A DNA stretch of 39,666 nt. It comes from an uncultured Elusimicrobia bacterium (GTDB lineage: Bacteria; Elusimicrobiota; Elusimicrobia; Elusimicrobiales; UBA9959). The notes beneath the pieces were generated by a model. It saw nothing but the letters and a program-made list of their open reading frames with translations, was not told where the DNA came from and did not search any database. The translations under genes were made by a program, and so were the position numbers. This document shows, in pieces, positions 16,084-24,448 of this stretch (within the stretch, counting starts at the first letter, position 1; the number at the start of each line of letters is the position of its first letter). The stretch spans positions 1 to 39,666 of the forward strand of contig CAIRNJ010000057.1 of assembly GCA_903879915.1 (NCBI GenBank), written 5' to 3'.

Positions 16084-16223
16084 GCCCGGGCCGCCAGGGC
16101 CTTCAGGGGACGCTTGCCGTTATGATCATTAACTCCGTCATCAGCGCCCCCTGGTGCCCGCTTCACGGACGAAACTGTTCCAACAGAAAGACGCGGCGGC
16201 TCCCGTCGCCGTTCAAGCCGATG

Positions 16224-16745
16224 TCACCAGCGGTTTTTATGGACCTGCAGCGGGTTGTATTTATCTTTGGCGCGCGGTTCACCCGCCGGGACGCCTAAAG
16301 GAATTAAATTCAGCGGGATAACATGCTCCGGCATGCCCAGGAGCTTTCGAACTACGGCAACGCGCTCCGCCACCGGGAATACTGCCGTCCAGACAGCGCC
16401 CAGCCCCAGCGCCTCGGCCGCCAGAAGGATATTCTCGGTGGCGGCGCTGCAATCCATCAGCCAGAACAAGGAATTCTCACCGCCGTGCTGCCGCCGCAGA
16501 TCGCCGGAGACAACAATCGCAGCGGCGGCCTGTGCCGTCATTTTTGCGTGCGGCAGATATTTGGCTAACTGTCCGAGCAGCGTTTTATCCGTGACCACTA
16601 TGAAATCCCAGGGCCGCGTATCCACGGCGCTGGGCGCCGCCATTCCCGCCTTTACCAGTTCCGTTAACTGCGCCTCGCTGACCGGGGCGTCCGTAAATGC
16701 GCGCACGCTCTTGCGCGTCATTATGTTTTTTAATGCTTCGTTCAT
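16224..16745 (-). CDS. Nitroreductase-family FMN oxidoreductase
   Basis: The 173-aa protein shows the family hallmarks: RKSVRAFTDAPVSEAQLTEL at the N-terminus, AAPSAVDTRPWDFIVV for FMN binding, AATENILLAAEALGLGAVWT in the middle and LIPLGVPAGEP near the end. These cytoplasmic enzymes use NAD(P)H to reduce nitro groups, quinones or flavins. The length is typical of the short nitroreductases. It is the only clearly cytoplasmic metabolic gene in this stretch and is not linked to its exported neighbours. Confidence 0.9.
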   Translation of the reverse strand: MNEALKNIMTRKSVRAFTDAPVSEAQLTELVKAGMAAPSAVDTRPWDFIVVTDKTLLGQLAKYLPHAKMTAQAAAAIVVSGDLRRQHGGENSLFWLMDCSAATENILLAAEALGLGAVWTAVFPVAERVAVVRKLLGMPEHVIPLNLIPLGVPAGEPRAKDKYNPLQVHKNRW

Positions 16746-16949
16746 GCTTATTCCCCCTGGCCGCCCTTGTCGATGCGGTACGCTCGATCTTTTGTACAGC
16801 TATTTTACCAAATAGACCTTTTTCGCCGAGGCCGCTTGTCTTTCGGGTTTAAAAGCCGGGAGTGTTTCGGGCTGGTAAAAAAGCCGCCGCCTTTTTCCGG
16901 TTCGGAAAGTCGGCAGGCATCCCGGATGTGTTACCTACGCTCCTGAGTA

Positions 16950-18362
16950 TCAAAACCCCTTGACCACATAGATTTGCGGCGGTTTTGATAGCGGCGAACC
17001 GACGCTGTTGTCGGTGCTGAACGCAAGCCCCTCGCGTCCGCGGAAAAAACCCAGCCGCGGCTGGCCCTGCGCGACCGGCCCCAGGTAACGGGTTTTGCAG
17101 AGAAAACGAGGCGTGCCCGCCCGGGTGTCCATCAGCCAGACAGCGCCGCCGGGGTCGGCCCGGTAGTCGGTGGCCACGGCCAGCAGCGAGCCGTCGGGCG
17201 AGTAGCTGGCGTAGAAGATGCCGGGATATTTCGCATCCCCCCGGCCGAACGGGCCGACGACCCGCTTCTCGACCGTACGATGGTCAGCGGCCGGCAGGAT
17301 GCGGCCCTCCCGGTCGGCCACGGTCCGCTCGACCCAGGCGCCCGCACCGGCTGGGCCCTCCCTGCCGGCTATTTTTGTCCCGTCCGGCGTCCAGAGCGCG
17401 TGGACGCTCAGCGTGGTCTCGTTGAAAAGGACGCTCGCCGGTTCGGGCGCCGTCCGGTCGAACACCCAATTATCCCTGGTTCCGTTGCGCCGGTAATAGA
17501 TCAGGTTCGGGAAGACCGGATTCAGCCTGGCCCGATGGAAGGAAGAGTCTTGTCCGGGGCGCTCAGGGCGTTCTTTGTTGTCCGTAAGCCCGACAAGCTC
17601 CGGCCCGGCGCCGCCGCTCTTTGGCGAGGTGCCGTCATGATAGATCACGTACATTTTGTCTGCGATAGTGAAAAGGCACAGGTACTTCCTGGTTTTCGGA
17701 TCAAAGGCGGCCGGTGAAGTCTTGATCTTCGGCGTTTTCGCCCGCGGCGTGTTCAGGCGGGTTATGCGCAGCTCATCTACCTTAACGCCGTCGCCGACGA
17801 AGAAGCCGTAAAGGTCCCAGCCTGTTTCGGGCGCGTCGTTCATCCGCGTGTAGCTGACGAACCGTCCGTCGGCGCTCATGTCCAGGCGGACCGCGGCAAT
17901 GCCCGGCGGCACGCGGGTCAGCAGCAGGCGGCCATCCGTGCCGTCCGGCTTGATGCTGGCCACGCCCCAGACGGCCTCTTTCGGGTAGCCGCCCGCAACA
18001 TCGCCCGGGGCGTCTTCATTGTCGTCATAGCCGCCCGCCGCGGCCGCGGCTTTCACGCTTTTCGGCCCCTTGAGGACTTTGACGACGGTGTTGTAGATGA
18101 ACCGGTCGGCCTGCGGGGCGTAGAAATTAATGTCGTAGTAGGACAACTGGCTGCCTTGCGGCGTGCTGGTGATCTGCGTGACCGTCAGTCCCGGTCCGGC
18201 CTGGAACTCTGCCGTCGCGTCCCGGGCGGCGCCCTGGGGGTACGGCCGTGACCCCTGCGGTTCCTGCCGCGCGCCGCCGACCAGCGGCCAGACAGCCAGT
18301 GCGGCGAGCGCTAACCGGGCGGCAAGCCCTGCCGCGGCGCGGGCAATGGTTGGTTTCTTCAT
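16950..18362 (-). CDS. Exported TolB-like beta-propeller protein
   Basis: The 470-aa product starts at MKKPTIARAA, which gives a signal-like helix; the longer frame to 18542 overlaps the upstream gene. It contains several PD40/WD40-like blades with the typical words SADGRFVSYTRM, WTPDGTKIAG and SYSPDGSLLAVATDY, as in TolB and other six-bladed periplasmic propellers. It probably acts as a periplasmic or secreted binding protein. It is the last gene of the minus-strand exported operon that begins with the protease at 22084. The partner is unknown. Confidence 0.7.
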   Translation of the reverse strand: MKKPTIARAAAGLAARLALAALAVWPLVGGARQEPQGSRPYPQGAARDATAEFQAGPGLTVTQITSTPQGSQLSYYDINFYAPQADRFIYNTVVKVLKGPKSVKAAAAAGGYDDNEDAPGDVAGGYPKEAVWGVASIKPDGTDGRLLLTRVPPGIAAVRLDMSADGRFVSYTRMNDAPETGWDLYGFFVGDGVKVDELRITRLNTPRAKTPKIKTSPAAFDPKTRKYLCLFTIADKMYVIYHDGTSPKSGGAGPELVGLTDNKERPERPGQDSSFHRARLNPVFPNLIYYRRNGTRDNWVFDRTAPEPASVLFNETTLSVHALWTPDGTKIAGREGPAGAGAWVERTVADREGRILPAADHRTVEKRVVGPFGRGDAKYPGIFYASYSPDGSLLAVATDYRADPGGAVWLMDTRAGTPRFLCKTRYLGPVAQGQPRLGFFRGREGLAFSTDNSVGSPLSKPPQIYVVKGF

Positions 18363-18415
18363 ATCGCAGTCCGTATAAGCGCGAAGTTCGGGGAATAAGT
18401 GGCCGTAAGCCGGGC

Positions 18416-18919
18416 TCAGCGGCTTTCCCTGACGGCCGCGGCCCGGTCGAAGCGGCCGGGGAAATATACGTCCAGCCAGTGGGCGTAGCCGCGGCTGAAA
18501 TCGTACATCCAGGCGGTGCCGTCGAACCTTTGCACCGACCACAGACTGTAGCCGCTGTCGCGCAGAAAAACGGGGTCAAGGCAGAGCGGGTCGCCGTACT
18601 TGCCCTTGCGCGTGGAGTCGGGGAGGTAGATAGCTTCCAGCTCTTTCAGCGTAGGTGTGCGCCAGCCGTCGCCCAGGCCGCGTATCCATTCCTGGGCCAT
18701 CTCCCAGCTGGAAGGGACGTCCGGCCCCTCAAGCCATTCCAGCCCCGTTGTCTTGTCGCTGATCACGCCGCCGGCGGTACGGGTGAACCTGGGCTCGCTC
18801 AGGGTGCTCCACGACCGAACGGCGGGCGCGCCGGCAAGGCGCGGGATAGTTCCGGCCTCCGCTGCGGGCGGCCGCGAAAAAAGCAGCGCGGAAAAAACAA
18901 GACAGACGAATAACCGCAT
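18416..18919 (-). CDS. Exported DUF1566-domain protein
   Basis: The 167-aa product has a signal peptide (MRLFVCLVFSALLFSRPPAAEA). The body matches the DUF1566/Lcl C-terminal pattern: RFTRTAGGVISDKTTGLEWL, a Trp-rich middle, GWRTPTLKELEAI and YSLWSVQ. Such domains occur in surface lectin-like proteins and often as single secreted modules. A strong Shine-Dalgarno (GGAGGT) precedes the start. It lies 53 bp from the propeller gene and 28 bp from the FG-GAP gene, inside the operon. Confidence 0.8.
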   Translation of the reverse strand: MRLFVCLVFSALLFSRPPAAEAGTIPRLAGAPAVRSWSTLSEPRFTRTAGGVISDKTTGLEWLEGPDVPSSWEMAQEWIRGLGDGWRTPTLKELEAIYLPDSTRKGKYGDPLCLDPVFLRDSGYSLWSVQRFDGTAWMYDFSRGYAHWLDVYFPGRFDRAAAVRESR

Positions 18920-18947
18920 GATAGAACACCTCCGTTCAATTTGTAAT

Positions 18948-20276
18948 TCATTTCCCGGCGGCAGGCAGCTTTTTGAGCAGGACCAGCCTGTTATTCTCGT
19001 AGCTGGAGACCGCTATCTCGGGGAGCCCGTCGCGTTCGGCGTCGCAGAAAACGGCCGCGCCCTGCGGCATGCCGCCGGCCAGCTCTTTGGTGCGGAACTT
19101 GCCGGGCGAAACCTGCTCCAGCAGGAAAACGCGGGGGTCGCCGTCGCCGTGCACCACTATGTCCAGGTCCCCGTCTCCGTCGGCGTCGGCCCAGTCGAAC
19201 GGGCCCGGAGCGCCCTGCGGGCCGCCGGCCGGCGATCTGCGCGACTTTATCCCTTCGGAGATTTTAACACCGGGCCACGGGCCGGCGGGGTCGGCCGGGA
19301 CGCCGAAAACGAAGACCGCCGATTCCGGGGCAGACTGGTCGTCGGTGGTATTGGTATGGTTGGCGGCCACGGCCCTGAGCCGGCCGTCGCCGTAAAGGTT
19401 CGGCACCAGCGCCATCTGTATGCCGCCGCCGCTGGAGGAATCTATGGCGTGCCGCCGCCAAACTCCGGCCCCCAGGTTCTCCAGCCAGGCGAAAGAGGCC
19501 GCCCGGCCGAAATATTCCGGGGAAACCAGGTCCTCGTCGCCGTCGCCGTCCACGTCGCCCGCGGAGAACAGGCCGCCGAGGCCTTTGGCCAGGAGTGCCG
19601 GCTTTGCGCTGAAAGAGCCGTTCCCGGCGCCCTTGAAAATATAGACCTCTGACGAGCCGTCGTCAAAAAGGCCTTTCTTTTCGCCCACCGCCATGAGGTC
19701 CTTTATTCCGTCGCCGTCGGCGTCCAGCAGTACGACGCGGTGGAAGAAACGTTCGTAGCCGGTTATCACCGTATGCCTTGTCCAGCCGCCGCCGGTGTTC
19801 TCCAGCCACTCTATGCCGCCGCAGCGCCCGGGCATGCAGGCCAGGAAGCCATAGGGCAGCAGTATATCCGGCCGGCCGTCGCCGTTAACGTCGGCGAGGG
19901 AAGGCATATTGGGGAACTTTATCTTGTCCGCCAGGCGCGTTTTGCGCCACTTGCGCGGATCGCCCGGTTTTTCCATGGCGTAAAGGTCAAGCATGCCGCT
20001 GCCCACCGGGCTGGAGCCGGCGAACTTGCTCACCAGCAGCTCCGGGTAGCCGTCCCCGCCGAAATCGGCGGCCAGGATGAAAGCGGGCCGTTCCGGGTCC
20101 GGGTCTATCTCTATGGCCTCGTAGCCGGATTCGGCGGCGGCGCGCGGCTCCGGCGGGAGAGCCCCTTCCGCGCTCAGCGAAACAAGGCCGCGCAAAGCTT
20201 CGCCGCGCCGGACTTCCTGCGCGGCTGCTGGAGCTGCCGCCGCGAGCGCGGCGCTAAGGAGCAATAATGTTTTCAT
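18948..20276 (-). CDS. Exported FG-GAP/VCBS-repeat protein
   Basis: The 442-aa product has signal peptide MKTLLLLSAALAAAAPAAAQ. At least six FG-GAP-like repeats with calcium-binding DxDxDGxxD-type loops are visible, such as DVNGDGRPDILLPY, DADGDGIKDLM, DVDGDGDEDLV and DADGDGDLDIVV. It is predicted to be an integrin-alpha-like beta propeller, secreted or surface bound, involved in adhesion or ligand binding. Its start lies inside the upstream gene (23-bp overlap) without a visible Shine-Dalgarno, so translation is probably coupled. Confidence 0.9.
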   Translation of the reverse strand: MKTLLLLSAALAAAAPAAAQEVRRGEALRGLVSLSAEGALPPEPRAAAESGYEAIEIDPDPERPAFILAADFGGDGYPELLVSKFAGSSPVGSGMLDLYAMEKPGDPRKWRKTRLADKIKFPNMPSLADVNGDGRPDILLPYGFLACMPGRCGGIEWLENTGGGWTRHTVITGYERFFHRVVLLDADGDGIKDLMAVGEKKGLFDDGSSEVYIFKGAGNGSFSAKPALLAKGLGGLFSAGDVDGDGDEDLVSPEYFGRAASFAWLENLGAGVWRRHAIDSSSGGGIQMALVPNLYGDGRLRAVAANHTNTTDDQSAPESAVFVFGVPADPAGPWPGVKISEGIKSRRSPAGGPQGAPGPFDWADADGDGDLDIVVHGDGDPRVFLLEQVSPGKFRTKELAGGMPQGAAVFCDAERDGLPEIAVSSYENNRLVLLKKLPAAGK

Positions 20277-21087
20277 AAATTGGTCTTGCCCGCGGTTCCA
20301 GCACTATGAAGTTGGAGACCGGCCTGTAGCAGCGCGGGTCGGCGTTGTCCCGGCGCAGGTGGCATTCGGGCACGTCAGCGCCGGCGCGCTCCCAGCCGAG
20401 GCTCCAGGCCTCGCCGCCGGAATCATAAGACATCTGCGTGGAGCCGCCCCCGTCCAGCGCCACTATGCTGGCGGGCTCGCAGCCTTCGGATCTCATGTAA
20501 TTGAAAAGCGCGGCCAGGGTGTTCAGCGGGTATACGGCCGCCAGCAGCACCTTGCCCGCGCGGGTAAAGCACAGCGCCGTGCGGTTGGTCGGGTCAGAGT
20601 GGCCCGGCCAGGCCGATTTGCCGGTCACGGCCGAGCGGGTCCAGAGAAGTTCAGCGTCGGTAAGTTTTTCCCGGCCGGCCAGCACGTCCACGCTGTCGTC
20701 GTAGCGCGCCACGAATATCCTGTCGAGGTTCTTGCCGGGAGCGTAGATTATGCGCCCGGGCCGGGCGCCGTCCTCCACGAACTCACCGATGGGCGCGCCG
20801 TCCTTAAGGCTGAAAAAGCCCGCGTTGACGATCAGCGCAGGGCCGGGCAGCAGGCGCCTGAGCTCGGGCAGGGCCGCTTTCTGTTTGCCGGCGGCTTTCA
20901 GCGCGCTTACCACGGAGAACCGGAAATAGGCCGGGTCAGCCTCCACCACGCAGGCGTGGGTTATGCCGGATCCCGGCACCGGTTCGAAACGCCGCAGCAC
21001 CCTGAGGCCGTCCGCCGGGCCCGCGGCCGCCGGCCCCCGGGCAAGGAGGAGCAGGGCGGCCGCTAAAGCGAGTTTCGAGCTGGTCAT
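20254..21087 (-). CDS. Exported phosphodiester glycosidase (NAGPA/DUF2233) domain protein
   Basis: The 277-aa product has a signal peptide (MTSSKLALAAALLLLARGPAAA). The domain shows VNAGFFSLKDGAPIGEFVE, NRTALCFTRAGKVLL and ALDGGGSTQMSY, the signature of the phosphodiester glycosidase family related to the enzyme that uncovers mannose-6-phosphate. In bacteria these domains act on wall or exopolysaccharide phosphodiester-linked sugars. It lies 28 bp after the protease gene and overlaps the FG-GAP gene. Confidence 0.88.
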   Translation of the reverse strand: MTSSKLALAAALLLLARGPAAAGPADGLRVLRRFEPVPGSGITHACVVEADPAYFRFSVVSALKAAGKQKAALPELRRLLPGPALIVNAGFFSLKDGAPIGEFVEDGARPGRIIYAPGKNLDRIFVARYDDSVDVLAGREKLTDAELLWTRSAVTGKSAWPGHSDPTNRTALCFTRAGKVLLAAVYPLNTLAALFNYMRSEGCEPASIVALDGGGSTQMSYDSGGEAWSLGWERAGADVPECHLRRDNADPRCYRPVSNFIVLEPRARPIYENIIAP

Positions 21088-21115
21088 AAATTATCCGGCG
21101 CCGCGCCGCGCGCGC

Positions 21116-22084
21116 TTAGTCCCATGAAATCCCGGCTGCCGTTCCGCCGTCGGAGGGGGCGGTGAGAACCGGGCCGTCCAGAGGGAGCGCCGCCGGGCCG
21201 GTCACGCTCTGCAGCCAGGCCGCGTAAGGGCGTACGTCGGTGAGTATGGTAACGCCGGCCTCGCAGCCGCCGCTTTTCGCGTCCGGGCCGCGGGCTATCA
21301 CGCCGGCCACGCGGTAGCCGGTGCCGGCGGGGAGATAGGCCGGGGCGCCGGAATCCCCGAAGCAGCCGCCTTTGGGGTCGGCCGTCAGCCCGGGGGCGGC
21401 AATGTCGCCGCTGCCGGCGAACAGGTCGCGGCCGTTGCGCAGCACGGCGCGGAAGGGCACCGCGACCCGGCGCATTTCAGGAATTTCCACGCTGGCCGCG
21501 TTCGAGGTTTTGCCGAAGCCGACCAGTATCAGCTCCTGCCCGGGGTTAAGCTGGCCGCCCGGCGCCGCCGGCGCGGCCGGCGACTTGAAAGAGGGGGCCG
21601 GGTCTTTCAGGAAGACCACCGCGATGTCGTTGACCGGCTTGTCGGGATTCCAGGCGTCCTTGACTTCCAGGAACCAGCGGTCCGAGAAGCCAGGGTGCCG
21701 CACATAGCGCTCGTGCGGCGAGCCGCTCGGCGAGTCTTCTTTTGAGTTGCGTTTGAAATAAGCCTCAACCGATCTTACCGAGACCGGCAGCCAGCCGCCG
21801 TCGTCGGGCAGATAGATCTCGGCGGGGAGGCAGTGGGCGGCGGTCAATATGGCTTTATCGGAGAGAAGGCTGCCGCTGCAGCGCGAGCTGAAAGTTCGCC
21901 CTTGAAGATTGGCCGGTACCGGCGGCGTTTTGGGGAATTCCAGCGTTACCAGCAGGCGTACCGTGTGTTTGAACTCGGGCGAGGCATAGTCCAGCACTTT
22001 CTCCCCGCCGACTATCCGCTGCACGGCGGCCGGCGCCGGCCAGGCCAGGCCGGTTATAAGTATAGGTATCAATATCAGCCGCAT
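21116..22084 (-). CDS. Exported trypsin-like serine protease (S1)
   Basis: The 322-aa product has a signal peptide followed almost at once by RIVGGEKV, the activation-type N-terminus of chymotrypsin-fold proteases. The triad is complete: His in LTAAHC, Asp in NDIAVVFLK and Ser in GCFGDSGAPAY. Cysteines flank the His (CSGSLL...AAHC) as in trypsins. The gene leads a five-gene run of exported proteins (22084 to 16950). Element copy E precedes it on the same strand. Because VQ-RIVGG follows the predicted signal cleavage directly, activation may need little or no propeptide removal. Confidence 0.92.
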   Translation of the reverse strand: MRLILIPILITGLAWPAPAAVQRIVGGEKVLDYASPEFKHTVRLLVTLEFPKTPPVPANLQGRTFSSRCSGSLLSDKAILTAAHCLPAEIYLPDDGGWLPVSVRSVEAYFKRNSKEDSPSGSPHERYVRHPGFSDRWFLEVKDAWNPDKPVNDIAVVFLKDPAPSFKSPAAPAAPGGQLNPGQELILVGFGKTSNAASVEIPEMRRVAVPFRAVLRNGRDLFAGSGDIAAPGLTADPKGGCFGDSGAPAYLPAGTGYRVAGVIARGPDAKSGGCEAGVTILTDVRPYAAWLQSVTGPAALPLDGPVLTAPSDGGTAAGISWD

Positions 22085-22124
22085 GCTGGTTGGTCCTCCC
22101 TGGAACGGCGCCGCCGCCCTTTCA

Positions 22125-22232
22125 GAGATATATTAACACCCTTGGACCTGACACACATGAGGCCTAAGGCCCCGCCGGCGGGACATTCGGCTTACGTCGG
22201 GCGATTTCATCGAAACCGCTATTTAGGTGAAA
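22125..22232 (-). promoter_or_regulatory. Conserved 5' element, copy E (minus strand)
   Basis: Read on the minus strand it begins TTTCACCTAAA, has TTTCA/TGAAA pairing, the core CGCCCGACGTAAGCCGAA, then CGGCGGGGC. A perfect third hairpin GGCC-TTA-GGCC follows, then the AT box GTTAATATATC. It is the most diverged copy, but its order and length match, and its changed stems still pair. It lies 41 bases before the protease ATG. Confidence 0.7.
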
Positions 22233-22258
22233 GAGAACTTCGCAGGCGCCGCCAGTTC

Positions 22259-23230
22259 TTACCGCGCGGCGTCGTCCCGCGCGTAAGCCCGGTCGCCCGC
22301 TCCCACGGAAACAGGCAGCTCACCGCGCCGGATGAACGAGGAAAAGTCCGGGTAGGGCGCGGCCTCGACCGAAACTGCGCCGCCGGGGTCTATCATAAGC
22401 CAGACGAAGCTTTGGGGGGAAATCTTCGTATCTCCTATGAGTTTCCTGGGGCCATCGCCAAGGCAGCCGGCGCCCGCATACCTGAGCGCGCCGCGGCGGC
22501 CGGGATAATATGCGTGATGATGCCCGCTGATCACTACTGAAACCCCGCGCCGGACGAGCAGCGTCTCAAGTTCCCCGTCGGCGGTGACCTCCGCCTCCCG
22601 GCCCTGGGTAAAAGGGAACAGCGGCACGTGGGCGATAACCACCTTCGCCTTGAACTCCGGCCGCGCCAGTATCCCGTCCAGCCAGGCCAGCCGCCCGGGC
22701 GTAAGCCCGCGCGTGGTGGTCTGGTCCAGTATCACGAACAGCGCCCCGCCGGCCGAGAAAGCGTATTCGAACGGGTAGCGCGCGGCGTCCAGGCAGTGCA
22801 GGGGCGGTTCGTTCTCCAGCCATTCCTTCTCATACAGCAGCCGCTCCCGTTCATGCCCGGGGTAGCCGGAGGCGTCGTGGTTGCCTGGCGCCGGAGCCAG
22901 CGGGATGTCCGCCATTTTCAGCGGCGCGCCCACCGTAGCGCGGAAAGCCGCCCACATCCGCCCGAGCTGCTCCGCGGGAATGGAAGCCTTGCCGCCGGCT
23001 ACCATATCCCCAGCCAGCAGTACAAGTCCCGGTTTCTCGCGCAGTATGGTTTTCACCGCGGCGCGGACCGGCTCGCCGTATTCGCAGGAACCGTAACCGC
23101 CGTTAAGGTCGGCCATTACGGCCACGCGGAAAGGGCCGGGTGTGGCGGCATAACCCGGCCCGCAGTGCGGCCAGGCGGCCAGCAGGAGGGCTGTTAAAAA
23201 CTTCGCGCGTCGTAAATTGACGATCGGCAT
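22259..23230 (-). CDS. Exported calcineurin-like metallophosphoesterase
   Basis: The 323-aa product has an N-terminal export segment (FLTALLLAAWPHCGPGYAA). The metallophosphoesterase motifs are LLAGDMV, APGNHD, VIAHVPLF and SGHHHAY. The first motif reads MADLNGG, where DxH is normal, so one metal ligand His appears to be replaced by Asn. It may still bind two metals through other residues. Family members hydrolyse phosphomonoesters or diesters, including extracellular nucleotides and phospholipid heads. It is separate from the operon downstream, being followed by element copy E. Confidence 0.88.
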   Translation of the reverse strand: MPIVNLRRAKFLTALLLAAWPHCGPGYAATPGPFRVAVMADLNGGYGSCEYGEPVRAAVKTILREKPGLVLLAGDMVAGGKASIPAEQLGRMWAAFRATVGAPLKMADIPLAPAPGNHDASGYPGHERERLLYEKEWLENEPPLHCLDAARYPFEYAFSAGGALFVILDQTTTRGLTPGRLAWLDGILARPEFKAKVVIAHVPLFPFTQGREAEVTADGELETLLVRRGVSVVISGHHHAYYPGRRGALRYAGAGCLGDGPRKLIGDTKISPQSFVWLMIDPGGAVSVEAAPYPDFSSFIRRGELPVSVGAGDRAYARDDAAR

Positions 23231-23304
23231 CTTTGCGATTATACCCCCCGGGAACGCCTGTCCGTAAACTTACCGGCTGAACTACGGATATACGGACGCC
23301 GGGC

Positions 23305-23378
23305 TATAACTCGATAATTTAATATATCTTGTAATTCCCGGGTGTTATTGCGCTGTAATGCCTGAATAATCGAGTTAT
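23305..23378. repeat. Spaced inverted repeat
   Basis: ATAACTCGATAATT (about 23306-23319) is mirrored by AATAATCGAGTTAT (23365-23378): a 10-bp exact inverted repeat extended to 14 with one mismatch, spaced by 45 bases. There is no T-run, so it is not a standard terminator. It lies upstream of the metallophosphoesterase gene and could be a paired operator. Confidence 0.55.
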
Positions 23379-23398
23379 CGTGCAGCGTCCTCAAGGTC

Positions 23399-24247
23399 CT
23401 AGAACTTGCAGAGCTTAAGTATCTTTCCTTCTATGAAGAAAAGGGCGGAATCCTCCGTCCGGTTCGTGGTGGAGTAAAGCTTCGACGCCGAAATGTTGTT
23501 GGCCATCAGCGGGGTGAGGTTGCGCAGGTCGCCTTCGTTAATGCGGATGATGCCGCCCCTGTGCCAGATAGTCGAGCCAGCCTTTAGCAGCTGCGCGTTG
23601 AAAGCCTCTATCTTCTTCAGCGATTCGTCCAAAGTGTTCAGCGGGGGGGCTTCCACCAGCGCCGTGGCCAGCGGGCAGCGCCAGCGGTCCGCCCCGGCTT
23701 TCTTCATCAGCCCCGCTTTTTCCAGCGCGGCCAGCGCTTTCGCCGTCACCGCCTTGCCCAGTTTGAGCGTTTCGGCCAGCGCGCCGGTTTCCCAGACGCC
23801 GGCGTCGTTGGACATGGCCAGGAAGCAAAGGTAGTTCTCGAAGCTCGCCACTATCACCTTGTAATGTTCCGGCGTTATGAAGAACTTTTTGTCGGAAATG
23901 GCCCGGTTGGCCGCTTTATCCATGGGTGACATAACGGGCTGCGGCTTTGCCGCGGCCAGCGCGTGCTTAAAAATGTTCTCGAAGGTCTCCTCGCCGGTCT
24001 GGGTCCGGAGCCAGGCTACTGCCAGCTCCGCGGCGGCGGCGCTCTTGGGGGTAAGGCGCAGGGCGTTGGTAAGCTTGTTCAGCCTTGACGCTTCGGGCAG
24101 GGACTTGCCCTGCTCTATCAGCAGGTAGTTGCGGTAGGACATCTTCAGCACGGCCTGGCCGCCGTTGTCGTGGTAGAAGCGGTAGGCCGTGGGGAAACCG
24201 GCCTCGCCGCGCAGCCTGCAGAGCATATCCGAAAAAACTGTAGCCAT
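23399..24247 (-). CDS. TIGR02147/DUF4423-like DNA-binding regulator
   Basis: The 282-aa product starts at MATVFSDMLCRLRGEAG after a GGAGG; an upstream ATG at 24355 would run through the conserved element. The N-terminal ~70 residues look like an XRE-type helix-turn-helix (SYRNYLLIEQGKSLPEASRL). The centre and C-terminus (EHYKVIVASFENYLCFLAMS, LAETLKLGKAVTAKALAALE) look like a second winged-helix region as in TIGR02147/DUF4423 proteins of Fibrobacter and Bdellovibrio. No signal peptide is present, so it is cytoplasmic. It is divergent from the tagged gene at 24449, with element copy D in the gap, which makes it a candidate regulator of that gene and perhaps of the element family. Confidence 0.6.
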   Translation of the reverse strand: MATVFSDMLCRLRGEAGFPTAYRFYHDNGGQAVLKMSYRNYLLIEQGKSLPEASRLNKLTNALRLTPKSAAAAELAVAWLRTQTGEETFENIFKHALAAAKPQPVMSPMDKAANRAISDKKFFITPEHYKVIVASFENYLCFLAMSNDAGVWETGALAETLKLGKAVTAKALAALEKAGLMKKAGADRWRCPLATALVEAPPLNTLDESLKKIEAFNAQLLKAGSTIWHRGGIIRINEGDLRNLTPLMANNISASKLYSTTNRTEDSALFFIEGKILKLCKF

Positions 24248-24281
24248 CTGGAACCTCCGTGTCCGCCTGATGATGCGCCGC

Positions 24282-24387
24282 TTCACTAAAAAACGCTTTT
24301 GGTGCAGCCGCCCGACGTGAGCCGAAAAACTTCGCGGCGGGAGCTTTTGCCCCATGCGCCGCGCGAAATCATGTTATAGCATATAGT
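24282..24387 (+). promoter_or_regulatory. Conserved 5' element, copy D
   Basis: The first hairpin CACTAAAA/TTTTGGTG is an 8-bp stem including one G-T pair. The second stem is CCGCC/GGCGG around CGACGTGAGCCGAAAAACTT, and the AT box is TTATAGCATATAG. The third hairpin is poorly kept. It lies 62 bases before the ATG at 24449 and only 35 bases from the divergent regulator start. Confidence 0.8.
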
Positions 24388-24448
24388 TGCGGCGTTTGGA
24401 ATTACCGCGGAATGCTCAGAACAGCAGGTAAAAGGAGACAGGAATAAT

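Noticed and set aside
16041-16298. Plus-strand frame of 85 codons between 15475 and the nitroreductase
   Set aside because: No ribosome site or recognisable protein, and it overlaps two real genes.
6821-24387. Element as a transposon-derived repeat (MITE/REP type)
   Set aside because: No terminal inverted repeats or target duplications are seen, and all five copies are oriented toward a nearby start codon. Not fully excluded.
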